A stretch of DNA of 64,000 nucleotides from the NCBI RefSeq assembly GCF_000737335.2, contig NZ_JMCC02000001.1, positions 62,001-126,000 on the forward strand, written 5' to 3'. The translations under genes were made by a program, and so were the position numbers. Under the pieces are notes generated by a model. That model had not been told where the DNA came from, did not search any database, and saw only the letters and a program-made list of their open reading frames with translations. The stretch is from Enhygromyxa salina (GTDB lineage: Bacteria > Myxococcota_A > Polyangia > Nannocystales > Nannocystaceae). This document shows, piece after piece, positions 48,969 to 59,589 of this stretch (the first letter of the stretch is position 1; each line of letters starts with the position of its first letter).

Positions 48969-49087
48969 TCGCGCGTGGCGACGGTGACCCCACCTCTGCT
49001 CTTTGCGGGGTCGGCCTCGTGCGTGCGTGTGTGGCTCTGTACGGTCGCGCCGGCTGCGTCGCCGCCAGCCTGGGTCACGAGGGCGTG

Positions 49088-49156
49088 GCGAGGCGTCCGC
49101 AAGCGGGCGAGGAGCGGGCGAGAAGCCTCGCCCGAGCTGAAAACAGTTCGCACAGG
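49088..49156 (-). repeat. Dispersed repeat copy A
   Basis: On the plus strand, AGGCGTCCGCAAGCGGGCGA is shared almost exactly with copy B. It then carries an extra 10-11 bp and the core palindrome CGGGCGAG-AAGC-CTCGCCCG (49115-49134). The sense that matches copy C is the minus strand. Divergent flanking genes, as at the other copies. Confidence 0.65.
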
Positions 49157-49199
49157 CGCCCGTAACGTGTTAGCGAGAGCGTCGAAAGAACACCCAAAG

Positions 49200-49490
49200 A
49201 TGCTCCAGCAGATCACGCTGCACACATTTGCAAAGAACGACACCTGGGAGCAGGTCGACTCGTACTGGGGTAGCCCGTTCTATTTTTGGGAGCGCTCCGG
49301 GGTACGCATTGATCCACCCGCGCCGGTGCGCGTGCGGGTGTTCGCCAAGGTCGTAGAGGAGTCCGCCAATGGACGCGCCGAGATCGGCGGGTTCTCGTCC
49401 ATGTTCGTGCAGATCGTCGAGGCACGCGGGCGCAAGGGCGAGACGATCCGCGTCTCGATCGGCGAGCCGCTCTCGGCCGACGACGGCTGA
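49200..49490 (+). CDS. Small hypothetical protein
   Basis: 96 residues from ATG 49200. Soluble and beta-like (LHTFAKNDTWEQVDSYWGS, YFWERSGVRIDPPAPVRVRVF, IGGFSSMFVQIVEARG). No signal, no membrane segment, no recognised family. A longer reading from 48975 is not protein-like. Convergent with fumC, 24 bp apart. Confidence 0.5.
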   Translation: MLQQITLHTFAKNDTWEQVDSYWGSPFYFWERSGVRIDPPAPVRVRVFAKVVEESANGRAEIGGFSSMFVQIVEARGRKGETIRVSIGEPLSADDG

Positions 49491-49514
49491 CGCGGATCCC
49501 AGCTGCTTGGCGCG

Positions 49515-50907
<1,393 letters not shown>

Positions 50908-50909
<2 letters not shown>

Positions 50910-53900
50910 GGCCCCCTATATAGGGTATTTCACGGGGGTGATCGACTCATCGCCGCCGCGCACGAGCTCGCGGGTGTTTGCATGGGTGGCGCGCCTGTTG
51001 GGCCGGGTCGAGAGCCGCCTGGTGCTGTCGGCGGCGATCATCGTGAGCTTGCTTCCCTTCGAGTGGGTGCCGCGGCTGGATGCCGTGTTCTTGCTGCTGT
51101 TCGCGGCCGAGTTCGTGCTTCGCTCGCTGCTGGTGTTCCGGGGCGAGGCCCGCCACTCGCACGGGAGCCGGCGCGGCGTGACCCCGACCGAGGCCGAGCT
51201 ACAGGAAGACCGCGGCTGGGAGTGGCCCTCGACCGGGGCCCTGATCTTGACCTTCTTCGATCTGCTGGCGCTGCTCTCGTTCGTGCCCTCGCTGATCGGG
51301 GTCGATCCCGACGCGGGGACCCGCTGGCTGCGGCTGTTCCGGCTGTCGCGGATGCTGCTGCTGCTCAGCTACTGGGCGCCGCTGGTCCGCGATGTGTGGT
51401 CGGTGCTGCTGCGCCACGAGCGGGCCAAGCAGGTCACGCTGATGGGCATCATCGTGCTCGCGCTGTCGTTCGCGGGGGCGGTGGTCATGGATCAGATGAG
51501 CGTCGACGACGAAGAGCTGATCGACTTCGACGGCGACGACGTGTTCGGCCGCGACGCCAACGGCGAGGTCCTCGATCCCGACGACGAGCGGTTCTTCGTC
51601 CACCTGTGGTGGGCATTTCGGCAGATCCAAGACCCCGGCAACTTGTTGTCCTCGCCCGAGCAGACCGTCGCGGTGATCGTGAGCGTGGCGCTGACAGTCG
51701 TCGGGCTGTTCATGGTCTCGTTCTTGATCGGCCTTGGCACCGACGTCGTGCGCGAGATGATGGAGCTGTCGCGACTCAGACCGCCAGGCCTGCATGGCCA
51801 CACGATCGTCGTCAACATTGATCCGTCCACGCAGCAGCTGCTTCACGAGCTGCTCAGGTACTCGCGCAAGCTGCTGCCGGTTGGCGCCCTGTCGCTGGGG
51901 TGGGTGCGGCAGCTGGTCCGCAACAGTCGGCGCGGCCTGCATGGCGGTCGCTACCTCGTCGTGGGGCGGGGCGCGGAACCACCCGACTTTCTGCGGCAGC
52001 CCGAGCTCGCCCGGATCGGCTACCGCCAGGTCAACGTCGAGGACGAGACCTTCTTGTACCGCACCGACGTCTCGGAGGCGCAGCGGGTCGTCATGCTCGC
52101 AGATCTCGACGCCAAGGATCCCGACGCAGAGACGATTCAGGCGCTGCTCACCATCACCGAGAGCCTGCGCGAGGCCGACGAGGACGCGCGTCGGCGCGCG
52201 TCGTTCTCGTGGCTGCCGATCCCCCGGGTGCGCGCGCGCCTGCTGATCGCCGAGGTCCTCGACGAGAGCAACATTCCCGCCGCCCGAGCTGCGATCGCTG
52301 GCGACGGCAGCGGGCGCGACAGCGTGCGTACCCGGGCGTTCGTCGTCCCCAGCGAGCGGCTGATCGCGCTGTTCGTCGCCTGCATCGTCCAGCGCGAGGG
52401 AGTCGGGCGACTGCTCGAAGAGCTGCTGACCAGCCATGGGCACGAGCTCTACACGCTGTTCTTCGACCTTCCGGGGCTTGGCTATCAGCGCAACCATCGA
52501 CCTGATCTGTCGGACGATCCCAGCACGATCATGACCGAGCTGATCCGGCGGGCGCGCTCGTTGTCTTCGCAGCACCGCTTGGTGCCCGTTGGGGTGTTGA
52601 TGGCGGGCGACGGTGACGAGGACATCATCGTCCACATCAACCCCGAGCCGGACTTCTCGAACCTCGGTGACCAGCGCCTAGACGATGGACTTGGGGATGA
52701 AGTGGGGGACCAGCCGGGGGACGGAGACGGGATCCCGCGCGCGCTCGAGCTCGAGCCCGAGCGCGACGTCGACATCACGACGATCGCCGAGTCGCAGATC
52801 TGGCGGCCCGAGACGCCCAGCGGGTCGGACATGTCGGGGATGAGCGGCACCTTCGAACAGATCTCGGTCGAGCAGGCCCTGGCCCAGAGTCCGAGTCGCC
52901 AGCCGCCCCGGACTCTGGGCGCGAGCGAGAGCCGCTGCATCGGCTTCGTGGCGATCAGCAACAACTTTGGCCGGGTCCGCGAGCTCGCCGACGATCTGTA
53001 CGAGCGGGTCCGCGAGCGCGTGCCCGCCGACCTCACCCGGACCCGCGAGCTTGGCCCGTTCGTGTGCGCGCCCCTGACCCCGCTGCAGCGCGTGCTGGTG
53101 GCCGGGTTTCGCAGCGGCACCGTGAGCATGATCGAGTCGCTGATCCAAGCCGAGCCGCGCACGCAGATCCTGTTGGTGTTGCGCGATCAGTTCGCCCTCG
53201 AGGCCGCCTGGGACGACTTCGACGCGCACACCAAGCTGTGCGAGCGCGGGCTGCTGCGCGGGCACCACGGCGGGTTCGCGCCGGACAAGGACAAGCGCAC
53301 GTTGACGTGGGTCGACCCGCGTAATCCCAACGCGCACGTCGAGCAGCCCCACGTGCTCTTGGCCGTCGGCGACTGTAGCTCGTCGCGTCAGCTGACCGCG
53401 CTGCCGCGCGGGTTTGGCCACGTCGGCAGCATGAACGCCGTGCTGCTGATCTCGAGCGAGCACCACGGCTCCGACGCGCGCACCGCCAAGACCTTGATGA
53501 AGCTCGAGACCTTGACCCAAGCGCCGCGCGTGGTCGCCGAGGTGCTCGATGTCGAGCTCGCGCGACGCCTGCGACGCCGGGGCTCTGGCCGCGAAGCCGC
53601 GCGTGTGCGCGTCTACTCGATCCAAGAATTGCGCGCGTTTTTCATGTTCCAGGCCGTGGTCGTGCCCGCCTTCGACATGGTCTACACCGAGCTCATGGGG
53701 CCCTGGGGACAGAGCTTCGTGCGCATGACGATCGATCCAAGCGCGGGCCCCATGACCGGGGTGTGTAGCTTCGAGGAGCTGGCCAACCATCTGTCTCTGG
53801 AAGACCGCGTGCTGGTCGGCGTGGTCGTGTGTGACCAGAGCACCAGCGACGGATTTCACGAGCACGGCCCTGACTGTCGGACTGTCTTGCACGTCGCTGG

Positions 53901-53961
53901 GCCGGGTGGCGCACGCGGCGTCGATCTCAGTCGTCTCGTTGACCTGTGGGTCATCTCTTGA
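50908..53961 (+). CDS. Large RCK-type ion channel, CASTOR/POLLUX-like
   Basis: 1017 residues from ATG 50908, or 1007 from GTG 50938. The N-terminal 300 residues contain voltage-sensor-like and pore-like membrane segments (LVLSAAIIVSLLPFEW, FLLLFAAEFVLRSLL, LLLLSYWAP, MGIIVLALSFAGAVVM, VIVSVALTVVGLFMVSFLIG). The cytoplasmic part has NAD-type Rossmann units of RCK/TrkA-N kind (HTIVVNIDPSTQQLL, YLVVGRGAEPPD, GFVAISNNF, ILLVLRDQF). The size and tandem RCK pattern resemble plant CASTOR/POLLUX and bacterial relatives. A large Asp/Glu-rich linker lies between. Ion selectivity cannot be read with certainty; the usual selectivity filter was not identified. Confidence 0.75.
50914..50925. promoter_or_regulatory. 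12-bp perfect palindrome next to overlapping divergent starts
   Basis: CCCTATATAGGG lies a few bases inside the divergent fumC/ion-channel junction. It is AT-rich in a GC-rich region and symmetrical, so it could be an operator or -10-like element. If the channel starts at ATG 50908 it would be inside that coding region; if it starts at GTG 50938 it is outside. Confidence 0.4.
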
Positions 53962-54096
53962 GTCGAGCGCGCGAATCCACGCACTTTTGGCCGCGAGGAC
54001 GGGCCCTTCACCGTACCGTAGCCGCGGTCTGCGGCGACGAATGTGTGGTGTTTAGCCCCACTGGGAATAGTGATAGTGGCGTTTTGGACAATGTGC

Positions 54097-54110
54097 TGTC
54101 CTTAAGGACA
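54097..54110. promoter_or_regulatory. 14-bp perfect palindrome in an AT-rich promoter region
   Basis: TGTCCTTAAGGACA. A third half-site GGACA precedes it at 54086-54090, so GGACA-N6-TGTCC and TGTCC-N4-GGACA-type overlaps coexist. It is in the 314-bp gap between the channel and the STAS-like gene, notably AT-richer than its surroundings. A likely operator for the downstream gene. Confidence 0.45.
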
Positions 54111-54275
54111 TGTATTGATTGATCGTTGGTACGGTGCGCGATCTTTAGACCATGATCTGGATGTCACAACCCCACCAGTAGCGTTCTAGCGAGAACTTCA
54201 GGTGTGAACGGAAAATCACAATGCAAAAAAGACGTAGGCTGGAAAATGGTCTGAGCGAGGGCTAAAGTCTCGGCG

Positions 54276-54761
54276 ATGGCGGTTGCTGCCACCAGTCCAA
54301 TGATCACCCAGCTCGAGTCTCCTCATTGCGAGGTGGCGCTCGAGTTGATCGATGATCATTTTCCGCTGTTGCTGGTCCGATGGGCCGGCCGGCTGCAGGC
54401 GCAGCACGTGCTCAAGCTGATCCGCTTCTGCGACGTGCACGGCGCGGTCGCGGCCAGTGAGGGCAGGCGCCTGGTCCTCATCCTCGACGCGCGCGAGGCC
54501 GCGCTTCCCAACTCGTTGGTCCGCGACATGCTGATCGACTGGCTGAGCGATCGGCCCCGCACAAACGCGGGCGGCAAGCCACGCAGCTACGTGATCGCAA
54601 CGGACCCACTGATCCGTGGGGTCGTGGCCTCGCTCAAGTGGGCGACCGGCCGCGGCGAGGGCATCCAGGTGGTGAAGACGCTCGAGCAGGCGATCGCGGG
54701 CGCGCGCGAGACCTTCGAGGCCTCAGGCGTGGAAGTGCCCGAGATCCTGCGCGACGAGTGA
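54276..54761 (+). CDS. STAS/SpoIIAA-like hypothetical protein
   Basis: 161 residues from ATG 54276. The sequence VALELIDDHFPLLLVRWAGRLQAQHVLKLIRFCD, LVLILDAREAALPNS and YVIATDPLIRGVVASLKW fits the SpoIIAA/STAS-like fold that often occurs in small stand-alone bacterial proteins. No DNA-binding or kinase domain. Possibly an anti-sigma-antagonist-type or membrane-associated regulator. Assignment is by fold style only. Confidence 0.55.
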   Translation: MAVAATSPMITQLESPHCEVALELIDDHFPLLLVRWAGRLQAQHVLKLIRFCDVHGAVAASEGRRLVLILDAREAALPNSLVRDMLIDWLSDRPRTNAGGKPRSYVIATDPLIRGVVASLKWATGRGEGIQVVKTLEQAIAGARETFEASGVEVPEILRDE

Positions 54762-54765
54762 TCCC

Positions 54766-55776
54766 CTACACAGGGACGGGCGCGGTTGCGATCAGCTCGC
54801 GGACCAACTCCTGCGCCAGCGCGACCTGGTCACCGCTGCCAGCTTGAGCCGGCACGATCCGGTGCGCGAGGGCAGGCACCGCCAGCTCTTGCAGATCATC
54901 AATGCTGACCTGCGCCCGCCCACCAAGCAGCGCCCGCGCACGCGCGGCGGCGACCCACGCGAGGGCGCCGCGGGTGCTCACGCCCAGTCGGATCTCTGGG
55001 GTCTCGCGGGTGGCTTGAACCAGCTGCTGCGCGTAGCGGGCCAGATCGGGGTGCAGGTGAACGCCGGTGGCCGCGGCCTGCAGCTCGACCAACGCGGCCG
55101 GTGAAGGGACGGGGCTGGCCTCACGCCCGCCGGCTTCGCGCTTGCGCGGCGACGCACCGACGCCGCCGCTGAGCAGCAGCGCCGCTTCGACCTCGGCGTT
55201 GGCGTAGCCCATGCTGAGCCGCAGCAAGAAGCGATCGCGCTGGGACTCGGGCAGCGGGTAGGTGCCGTGGTGCTCTTCGGGGTTTTGCGTGGCGATGACG
55301 ACGAAGGGGTTGGGCAGCGGATGACTCACGCCGTCGATCGACACCTGCGCCTCGCCCATGGCCTCGAGCAGCGCGCTCTGGGTTCGCGGCGGGGCGCGGT
55401 TGACCTCGTCGGCGAGCACGAGGTTGGCGAACATGGGGCCCGAGCGGAACTCGAACTGCTCGCGGCTGGCCAGCCACACGTTGACCCCGAGCAGATCCGC
55501 GGGCAGCAGATCACTGGTGAATTGGATGCGGCTGAAGCTGCCACCGATCGCGTCGGCGAGCGCGCGGGCCAGCGTGCTCTTGCCGACGCCGGGGATGTCT
55601 TCGATCAGCAGGTGGCCGCGCGCGACCAGGCAGATCAACGCGAGATCGATGACTTCGTCTTTACCGTGGATGCGGGTCGCGACTGCGTCGCGGATGCCGG
55701 CGAGGGTCTTGGCGTGATCGGCGAGCGTTGCGAGCTTCGCGGCCGGGGGAGGGGTAGTACCGAGCACTGCGTCCAC
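54766..55776 (-). CDS. MoxR-family AAA ATPase
   Basis: 336 residues, start 55776. Walker A EDIPGVGKSTLA (60-70), Walker B LVLADEVNRAPPRTQSALLEAMGE, sensor VIATQNPEEHHGTYPLPESQRDRF: the MoxR signature. The C-terminal lid domain is present. MoxR proteins are chaperone-like ATPases that load cofactors or mature VWA-domain proteins; no VWA gene is adjacent. Cytoplasmic. Confidence 0.9.
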   Translation of the reverse strand: MDAVLGTTPPPAAKLATLADHAKTLAGIRDAVATRIHGKDEVIDLALICLVARGHLLIEDIPGVGKSTLARALADAIGGSFSRIQFTSDLLPADLLGVNVWLASREQFEFRSGPMFANLVLADEVNRAPPRTQSALLEAMGEAQVSIDGVSHPLPNPFVVIATQNPEEHHGTYPLPESQRDRFLLRLSMGYANAEVEAALLLSGGVGASPRKREAGGREASPVPSPAALVELQAAATGVHLHPDLARYAQQLVQATRETPEIRLGVSTRGALAWVAAARARALLGGRAQVSIDDLQELAVPALAHRIVPAQAGSGDQVALAQELVRELIATAPVPV

Positions 55777-55816
55777 GTGGGCGCGAGCTTAACCAGTTAT
55801 TGCCCCGGCTGCACGC

Positions 55817-56470
55817 TCACGCGCGCTTGCGGCAGAACATGATCCCGTCGCGGACTGACAACAGCACCTGCTCGACGCGGGGCTCGTTCTTGACGTGCTC
55901 GTTGAAGCGCACGATCGCGCGGTCGCTGTCCGACTGCGGATCGATCACCCGGCCGCTCCACAGCGTGTTGTCGGCCAAGATCACGCCGCCGATCGGCAAC
56001 ATCTCGAGCGCGAGCTCGAAGTAGCGCACGTAGCCGGACTTGTCGGCGTCGATGAACACGAGGTCGAAGCGCTCGTTCGCGGCCGCGAGCTCGCTCAGGG
56101 TCTGCTTGGCGTCACCAAGCCGCAGCTCGATCTTGGATCCCCACGGGCTCTCGTCCCAGAAGCGGCGGGCGATCTTGGTCGCGGCGGGGTCCACGTCGCA
56201 GGTGATCAGCTTGCCGCCCTCGGGCAGGCCGGCGGCCATGGCCATGGAGGAGTAGCCGCTGAAGGTCCCGATCTCGAGCACCCGCTTGGCCCCGGTCACC
56301 TTGACCATGAGCTCGAGGAAGCGACCTTCGACGCGACCCACCTGCATCTGGGGTTCGCTGAGCTTGGCGTAGGTCTCGGCGCGAAGGCGCTCGAAGATCT
56401 CGTGCTCGGGCGTTGTGTGATCGTGAATGTAGGTGGTCAGCGCGTCGCTGAGCATGGTCATGTCGGCCAT
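55817..56470 (-). CDS. Class I SAM-dependent O-methyltransferase (caffeoyl-CoA OMT-like)
   Basis: 217 residues from ATG 56470. Motif I VLEIGTFSGYSSMAMAAGL, then ITCDVDPAATKIAR, FDLVFIDADKSGYVRYFE and GGVILADNTLWSGRVIDP match the bacterial catechol/caffeoyl-CoA-type O-methyltransferases. It transfers a methyl group from SAM to a hydroxyl. Substrate not known. 11 bp upstream of the lipocalin gene's stop, same direction. Confidence 0.9.
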   Translation of the reverse strand: MADMTMLSDALTTYIHDHTTPEHEIFERLRAETYAKLSEPQMQVGRVEGRFLELMVKVTGAKRVLEIGTFSGYSSMAMAAGLPEGGKLITCDVDPAATKIARRFWDESPWGSKIELRLGDAKQTLSELAAANERFDLVFIDADKSGYVRYFELALEMLPIGGVILADNTLWSGRVIDPQSDSDRAIVRFNEHVKNEPRVEQVLLSVRDGIMFCRKRA

Positions 56471-56480
56471 CGCGGGGACT

Positions 56481-57032
56481 CTACTCGATCGGGGGCTGCA
56501 CGGTGCGGACCAGCCGACTCGTGTCGTAGCGCTGCGCTTCGAGCCGAGCGAGGATCGCGTCGTAGAGCTCCGGGCTCATGGCTGGCTCGCGGGAGAGGAT
56601 CCACAGGTACTCGCGGGTTGGATGGCCGACGACGGCGTACTCGTACTCGGGGCCGAGATCGATGATCCAGTAGTCGCCCCAAAATGGCCAAAAGAAGCTG
56701 ACCTCTAGCTTGGCGTTCGTGGCGGGGTCGACGACGCGGGCGCGGCCCTTGGCTTGGTCGAGGCGGCCGTCGAGCGTGTACTTGCGGCAGCGATTGATCA
56801 CGTTGACCTGTCCGTCGGCGCGAAGCTCATAGGTCGCGGTCGTGCCCGTGCAGTTTCGCTGAAATTTCTGCGGGTAGCTGGCGATCTCGTACCAGGTGCC
56901 GGCGTAGCGCTCGAGGTCGACGTGGTCCACGGTCTGCAGCGGCGGGCGATCCTGCTGGTCCTTCATGGTCCCCGCGCACGCGGAGGTGAACAGGGTCACG
57001 AGCAAGGCGATGAGGCGTTTCACGATGAACAT
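56481..57032 (-). CDS. Lipocalin lipoprotein (Blc-like)
   Basis: 183 residues from ATG 57032. Signal and lipobox at TSAC. The lipocalin motifs GTWYEIASYPQKFQRN, TATYELRADGQVNVIN and DYWIIDLGPEYEYAVVGHPTREYLWILSR are plain. Blc-type lipocalins bind membrane lipids at the outer membrane. In Escherichia coli Blc is stress-induced; regulation here is unknown. Confidence 0.9.
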   Translation of the reverse strand: MFIVKRLIALLVTLFTSACAGTMKDQQDRPPLQTVDHVDLERYAGTWYEIASYPQKFQRNCTGTTATYELRADGQVNVINRCRKYTLDGRLDQAKGRARVVDPATNAKLEVSFFWPFWGDYWIIDLGPEYEYAVVGHPTREYLWILSREPAMSPELYDAILARLEAQRYDTSRLVRTVQPPIE

Positions 57033-57088
57033 GTGATCCACGTTGGGGGTGGTTTCAATCTCGCGATCCAAATCCAACTGAGTTCGAT

Positions 57089-57170
57089 GCCCAGGGTGAA
57101 CCGGTCTACGAAGGCGTCCGCGAGCGGGCGAGGAGCCCTCGCCCGAGCAGAAGACAGCGCTCGTGCGGAC
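57089..57170 (-). repeat. Dispersed repeat copy B
   Basis: The complement starts GTCCGCACGAGCGCTGTCTT and aligns with copy C over nearly 80 bp. On the plus strand it contains the perfect hairpin GGGCGAGG-AGC-CCTCGCCC (57126-57144). It sits in the 280-bp divergent gap between the lipocalin and the 57314 gene. Confidence 0.65.
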
Positions 57171-57313
57171 GATTTGTCACACCAGCGCCAAGCGTTCGCC
57201 GCCGCGTCACGCAGCCGGCGCTGGGTTGTCGCCAGGACCCGTTCTGCTGCCGCTCTCGAGCGGTCTGGGAGGCCGTGGAGTGTTGGGCACACGGATTGCA
57301 CAAGGGCCCACAG

Positions 57314-58450
57314 ATGCATGACGCGAACCCTGGTCCAGTTCATTGGTTGCTCTCTTTGATGCGTGGGGGCTCTCCACCAGGCCGGCGCGTGCGTGCGGGC
57401 GCGCTGGTGGTTGGTGCTGGCCTGCTGCTCGGGGGGGTGTTCGTGGGCGCCAATGTTTGTTCGGCGGATGGCCCTCCTCCACTGTGGACGGCGGAGGATC
57501 TGGACACCGAAGTGGCGGATTCTGACAACGGATGGTCCTTGGTCGTGACCGCGAACGATGTCGAGATTCCAGAGCCGCTGCGTGCGCTGATCGAAGCGAG
57601 CGATCACGAGGCAGAACAGTTCTGGGCCGACGCGGATCAGCAGGCAGAGGCGCTCCGTGCGTTCTTGGCCACCGGCACCGCGCGTGACGCTAGCGAGCGC
57701 TTTGACCTGGCGCGCTCGCGGCCCGAGTTTGTCGACGTCTGCCCGCTCGGCGATCCGTGTCTGGTGGTCGAGTGGCGCGACTTGCATCGGGTCGCCGTGC
57801 TCCGGGCGATCGGGCTGGCGACCGCGGGCGATGCTGCGGATGCGAGCTTGCTGCTGCGGGACTTGATCCGAATGGACGTCGCGCATCTGGACAGCGCTCG
57901 CGGGGCGTTCAGCTTCTTGGTCGCCCGCGCGAATTTGCAAGAAGCGTTGACGCAGGCGGACCGGCTCGCGCTTCGGCTTGGACAGCGCGAGAGGTCGGCA
58001 GCCACGAGCGCGGCGCTGACCGAGCTCGCGCAGGTCGTCCGGGCGGTGGACATCGAGGCGATCAATCTTCAGCGGGTCGTCATCACCGAGTACCTGTTCC
58101 ACGTTCGAGCGCTCGAGCGCCTCGAGGGCGGGGACGCCGAGCTGCTCGATCGAGTCGATTCGCCACGAGCGATCGGCTGGGCGTTCGACCGCGGGCAGAC
58201 GCTGCACAGCTTGAACGAGCGGTTCGAAGCCCGCTACCAAGCGGCAGCCGCCCACGACACCGCCGCGGCGCTCGGGGCTAGCGAAGACTCGCCGAAGCAG
58301 CAGTTCATGTGGTGGCTGCGCAACCCGGTGGGCAAGCTGTACCTCGACGCGACGATCATCGACTCCGACTGGAAGATCGACGCAAACCTCGAAGAGCTCG
58401 GTCGCACCCAGACACGCTTGCTCGCACGCCCGGTGCTCGCCCAGCTGTGA
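57314..58450 (+). CDS. Hypothetical membrane-anchored protein
   Basis: 378 residues from ATG 57314 (ATG 57359 is an alternative). One N-terminal hydrophobic segment (ALVVGAGLLLGGVFVGANVC) may be a signal anchor or lipoprotein signal. The rest is helical and soluble (EAEQFWADADQQAEALRAF, AADASLLLRDLIRMDV, ALTQADRLALRLGQR, NEVFHVRALERLEGG-like). No family recognised. Possibly periplasmic-facing. Confidence 0.65.
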   Translation: MHDANPGPVHWLLSLMRGGSPPGRRVRAGALVVGAGLLLGGVFVGANVCSADGPPPLWTAEDLDTEVADSDNGWSLVVTANDVEIPEPLRALIEASDHEAEQFWADADQQAEALRAFLATGTARDASERFDLARSRPEFVDVCPLGDPCLVVEWRDLHRVAVLRAIGLATAGDAADASLLLRDLIRMDVAHLDSARGAFSFLVARANLQEALTQADRLALRLGQRERSAATSAALTELAQVVRAVDIEAINLQRVVITEYLFHVRALERLEGGDAELLDRVDSPRAIGWAFDRGQTLHSLNERFEARYQAAAAHDTAAALGASEDSPKQQFMWWLRNPVGKLYLDATIIDSDWKIDANLEELGRTQTRLLARPVLAQL

Positions 58451-58512
58451 CCTGCCGCGCCGGACCCACGCCTGCGAGATCGGAGCAGAACGCCCGGCGT
58501 TGCAGGCGAGCC

Positions 58513-58803
58513 ATGCCCACCGCTTGGATCTTGACCGCCGCGTTGTCGCTCGCACCACCAACCCAGACCGACAAGGCATGCGAGATCGGGGTGTCCTCCA
58601 GCCAACGCACAGGGTGGAGGTCACCCCGGCCGACCGCCGGTTGCCCGCGTTGGGTCATAATTGGGGAGGACCTGGATATCGACCTGCACCCCGACGGCTA
58701 CGGTCTCTGGCGCCGGCATCCGTGCGAGCATGTCCTGCTGTGCCCGCGCGCGGGCTTCATCGAACAACTGGTCGTCCAGGCCGCGGGCGTGTGGGTCGGG
58801 TAG
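58513..58803 (+). CDS. Small exported hypothetical protein
   Basis: 96 residues from ATG 58513. A signal-like N-terminus (AWILTAALSLAPP) precedes a short region with Cys (DKACEIG, TAGCPRWVI, HPCEHVLLCPRAG). It lies 9 bp before the next gene. Not recognised; weak but coding-like. Confidence 0.4.
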   Translation: MPTAWILTAALSLAPPTQTDKACEIGVSSSQRTGWRSPRPTAGCPRWVIIGEDLDIDLHPDGYGLWRRHPCEHVLLCPRAGFIEQLVVQAAGVWVG

Positions 58804-58812
58804 GATGCGCGG

Positions 58813-59532
58813 GTGCGGGACCTCGAACCCACCGACGCGGGCGTGCGGCTGCAGGTGCTGGCCGAGGCCATCGAGCCGAGCCTGCGGGCGATCCTCGACG
58901 AAGTCGATCGGCTCGCGCCGCGGCCGACCGGGCCTCACGAGGGTGAGATCGTCGACAACGCGGTCGCGGTTGGCGACGGGACCTTCATCGCGTTGACCCC
59001 GACACCGCGCCGCAGCGCGACGCAGCTGGTGGTCAACACCGTCAGCGTGGTGATCGGGCTGGGTCTTGGTGCTGGGCTGATGCTCAACGGGGTCGCGCTC
59101 GAGTCGGCGTTCGTTGCGGGGGGGATCACGATGGCCGCGCCGAGCGGGATCGTCAGCTTGTGGCTTGGCGCGCGCCAACGCGCCGGCACCAAGCACACCG
59201 GGCTCCTGTGCCTGCCGGACCGATTGGTGATCCGCTATCCCACGTTCATCTCGGTGCTGCCGCGCAGCGCCGTGCTGTCAATCGAGGAGCGCATGCACGA
59301 GGAACCGGGCAGCCAGTACGAAGGCCCGTCCACGGTCTACTCTGGCGTCGTCGTGTTCAACAACAGCAAGCGCGAGCGGCAGGAGCTGGCCATCGTCGAC
59401 GCGCGGGCAAAGGGCGAGGCTGGACTCAGCCTGCGGGCCAGCCACATCGAGGGCCAGTACGTGACCGCCGTCGTGCGGTACTTGGTTCGCCGCTGGCTGA
59501 AGAACGACCCCGCCGAGCGCACAAAGCGATGA
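58813..59532 (+). CDS. Two-segment membrane protein of unknown function
   Basis: 239 residues from GTG 58813. A soluble N-terminal part (GVRLQVLAEAIEPSLRAILDEVDRLA), two membrane segments (TVSVVIGLGLGAGLMLNGVAL, AFVAGGITMAAPSGIVSLWLG), then a beta-like soluble part (GLLCLPDRLVIRYPTFISV). No family recognised. Convergent with the FG-GAP lipoprotein gene. Confidence 0.65.
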   Translation: MRDLEPTDAGVRLQVLAEAIEPSLRAILDEVDRLAPRPTGPHEGEIVDNAVAVGDGTFIALTPTPRRSATQLVVNTVSVVIGLGLGAGLMLNGVALESAFVAGGITMAAPSGIVSLWLGARQRAGTKHTGLLCLPDRLVIRYPTFISVLPRSAVLSIEERMHEEPGSQYEGPSTVYSGVVVFNNSKRERQELAIVDARAKGEAGLSLRASHIEGQYVTAVVRYLVRRWLKNDPAERTKR

Positions 59533-59550
59533 GGAATCCCCGGCGTGTGT

Positions 59551-59574
59551 GTGGCCCCCGGGCAGGGGCCGCAC
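59551..59574. terminator. Bidirectional terminator-like hairpin
   Basis: GTGGCCCC and GGGGCCGCAC arms around a 6-base loop lie between two convergent genes (58813-59532 plus, 59590-61956 minus). One mismatch in the stem, no clear T-run. Confidence 0.35.
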
Positions 59575-59589
59575 GAGGTACGGAGACAT

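Larger units (their letters stand above)
48625..49199. other. Long gene-free region with hairpins and dispersed repeat copy A
   Basis: 575 bp between divergent genes. It includes the hairpin at 48946-48968, copy A of the dispersed repeat (49088-49156) and only weak ORFs. It probably holds the promoters of both flanking genes. Confidence 0.5.

Noticed and set aside
53872..53890. Fourth copy of the dispersed repeat
   Set aside because: Only about 13 bases match (TCGGACTGTCTT region), inside the channel gene; chance similarity is likely.
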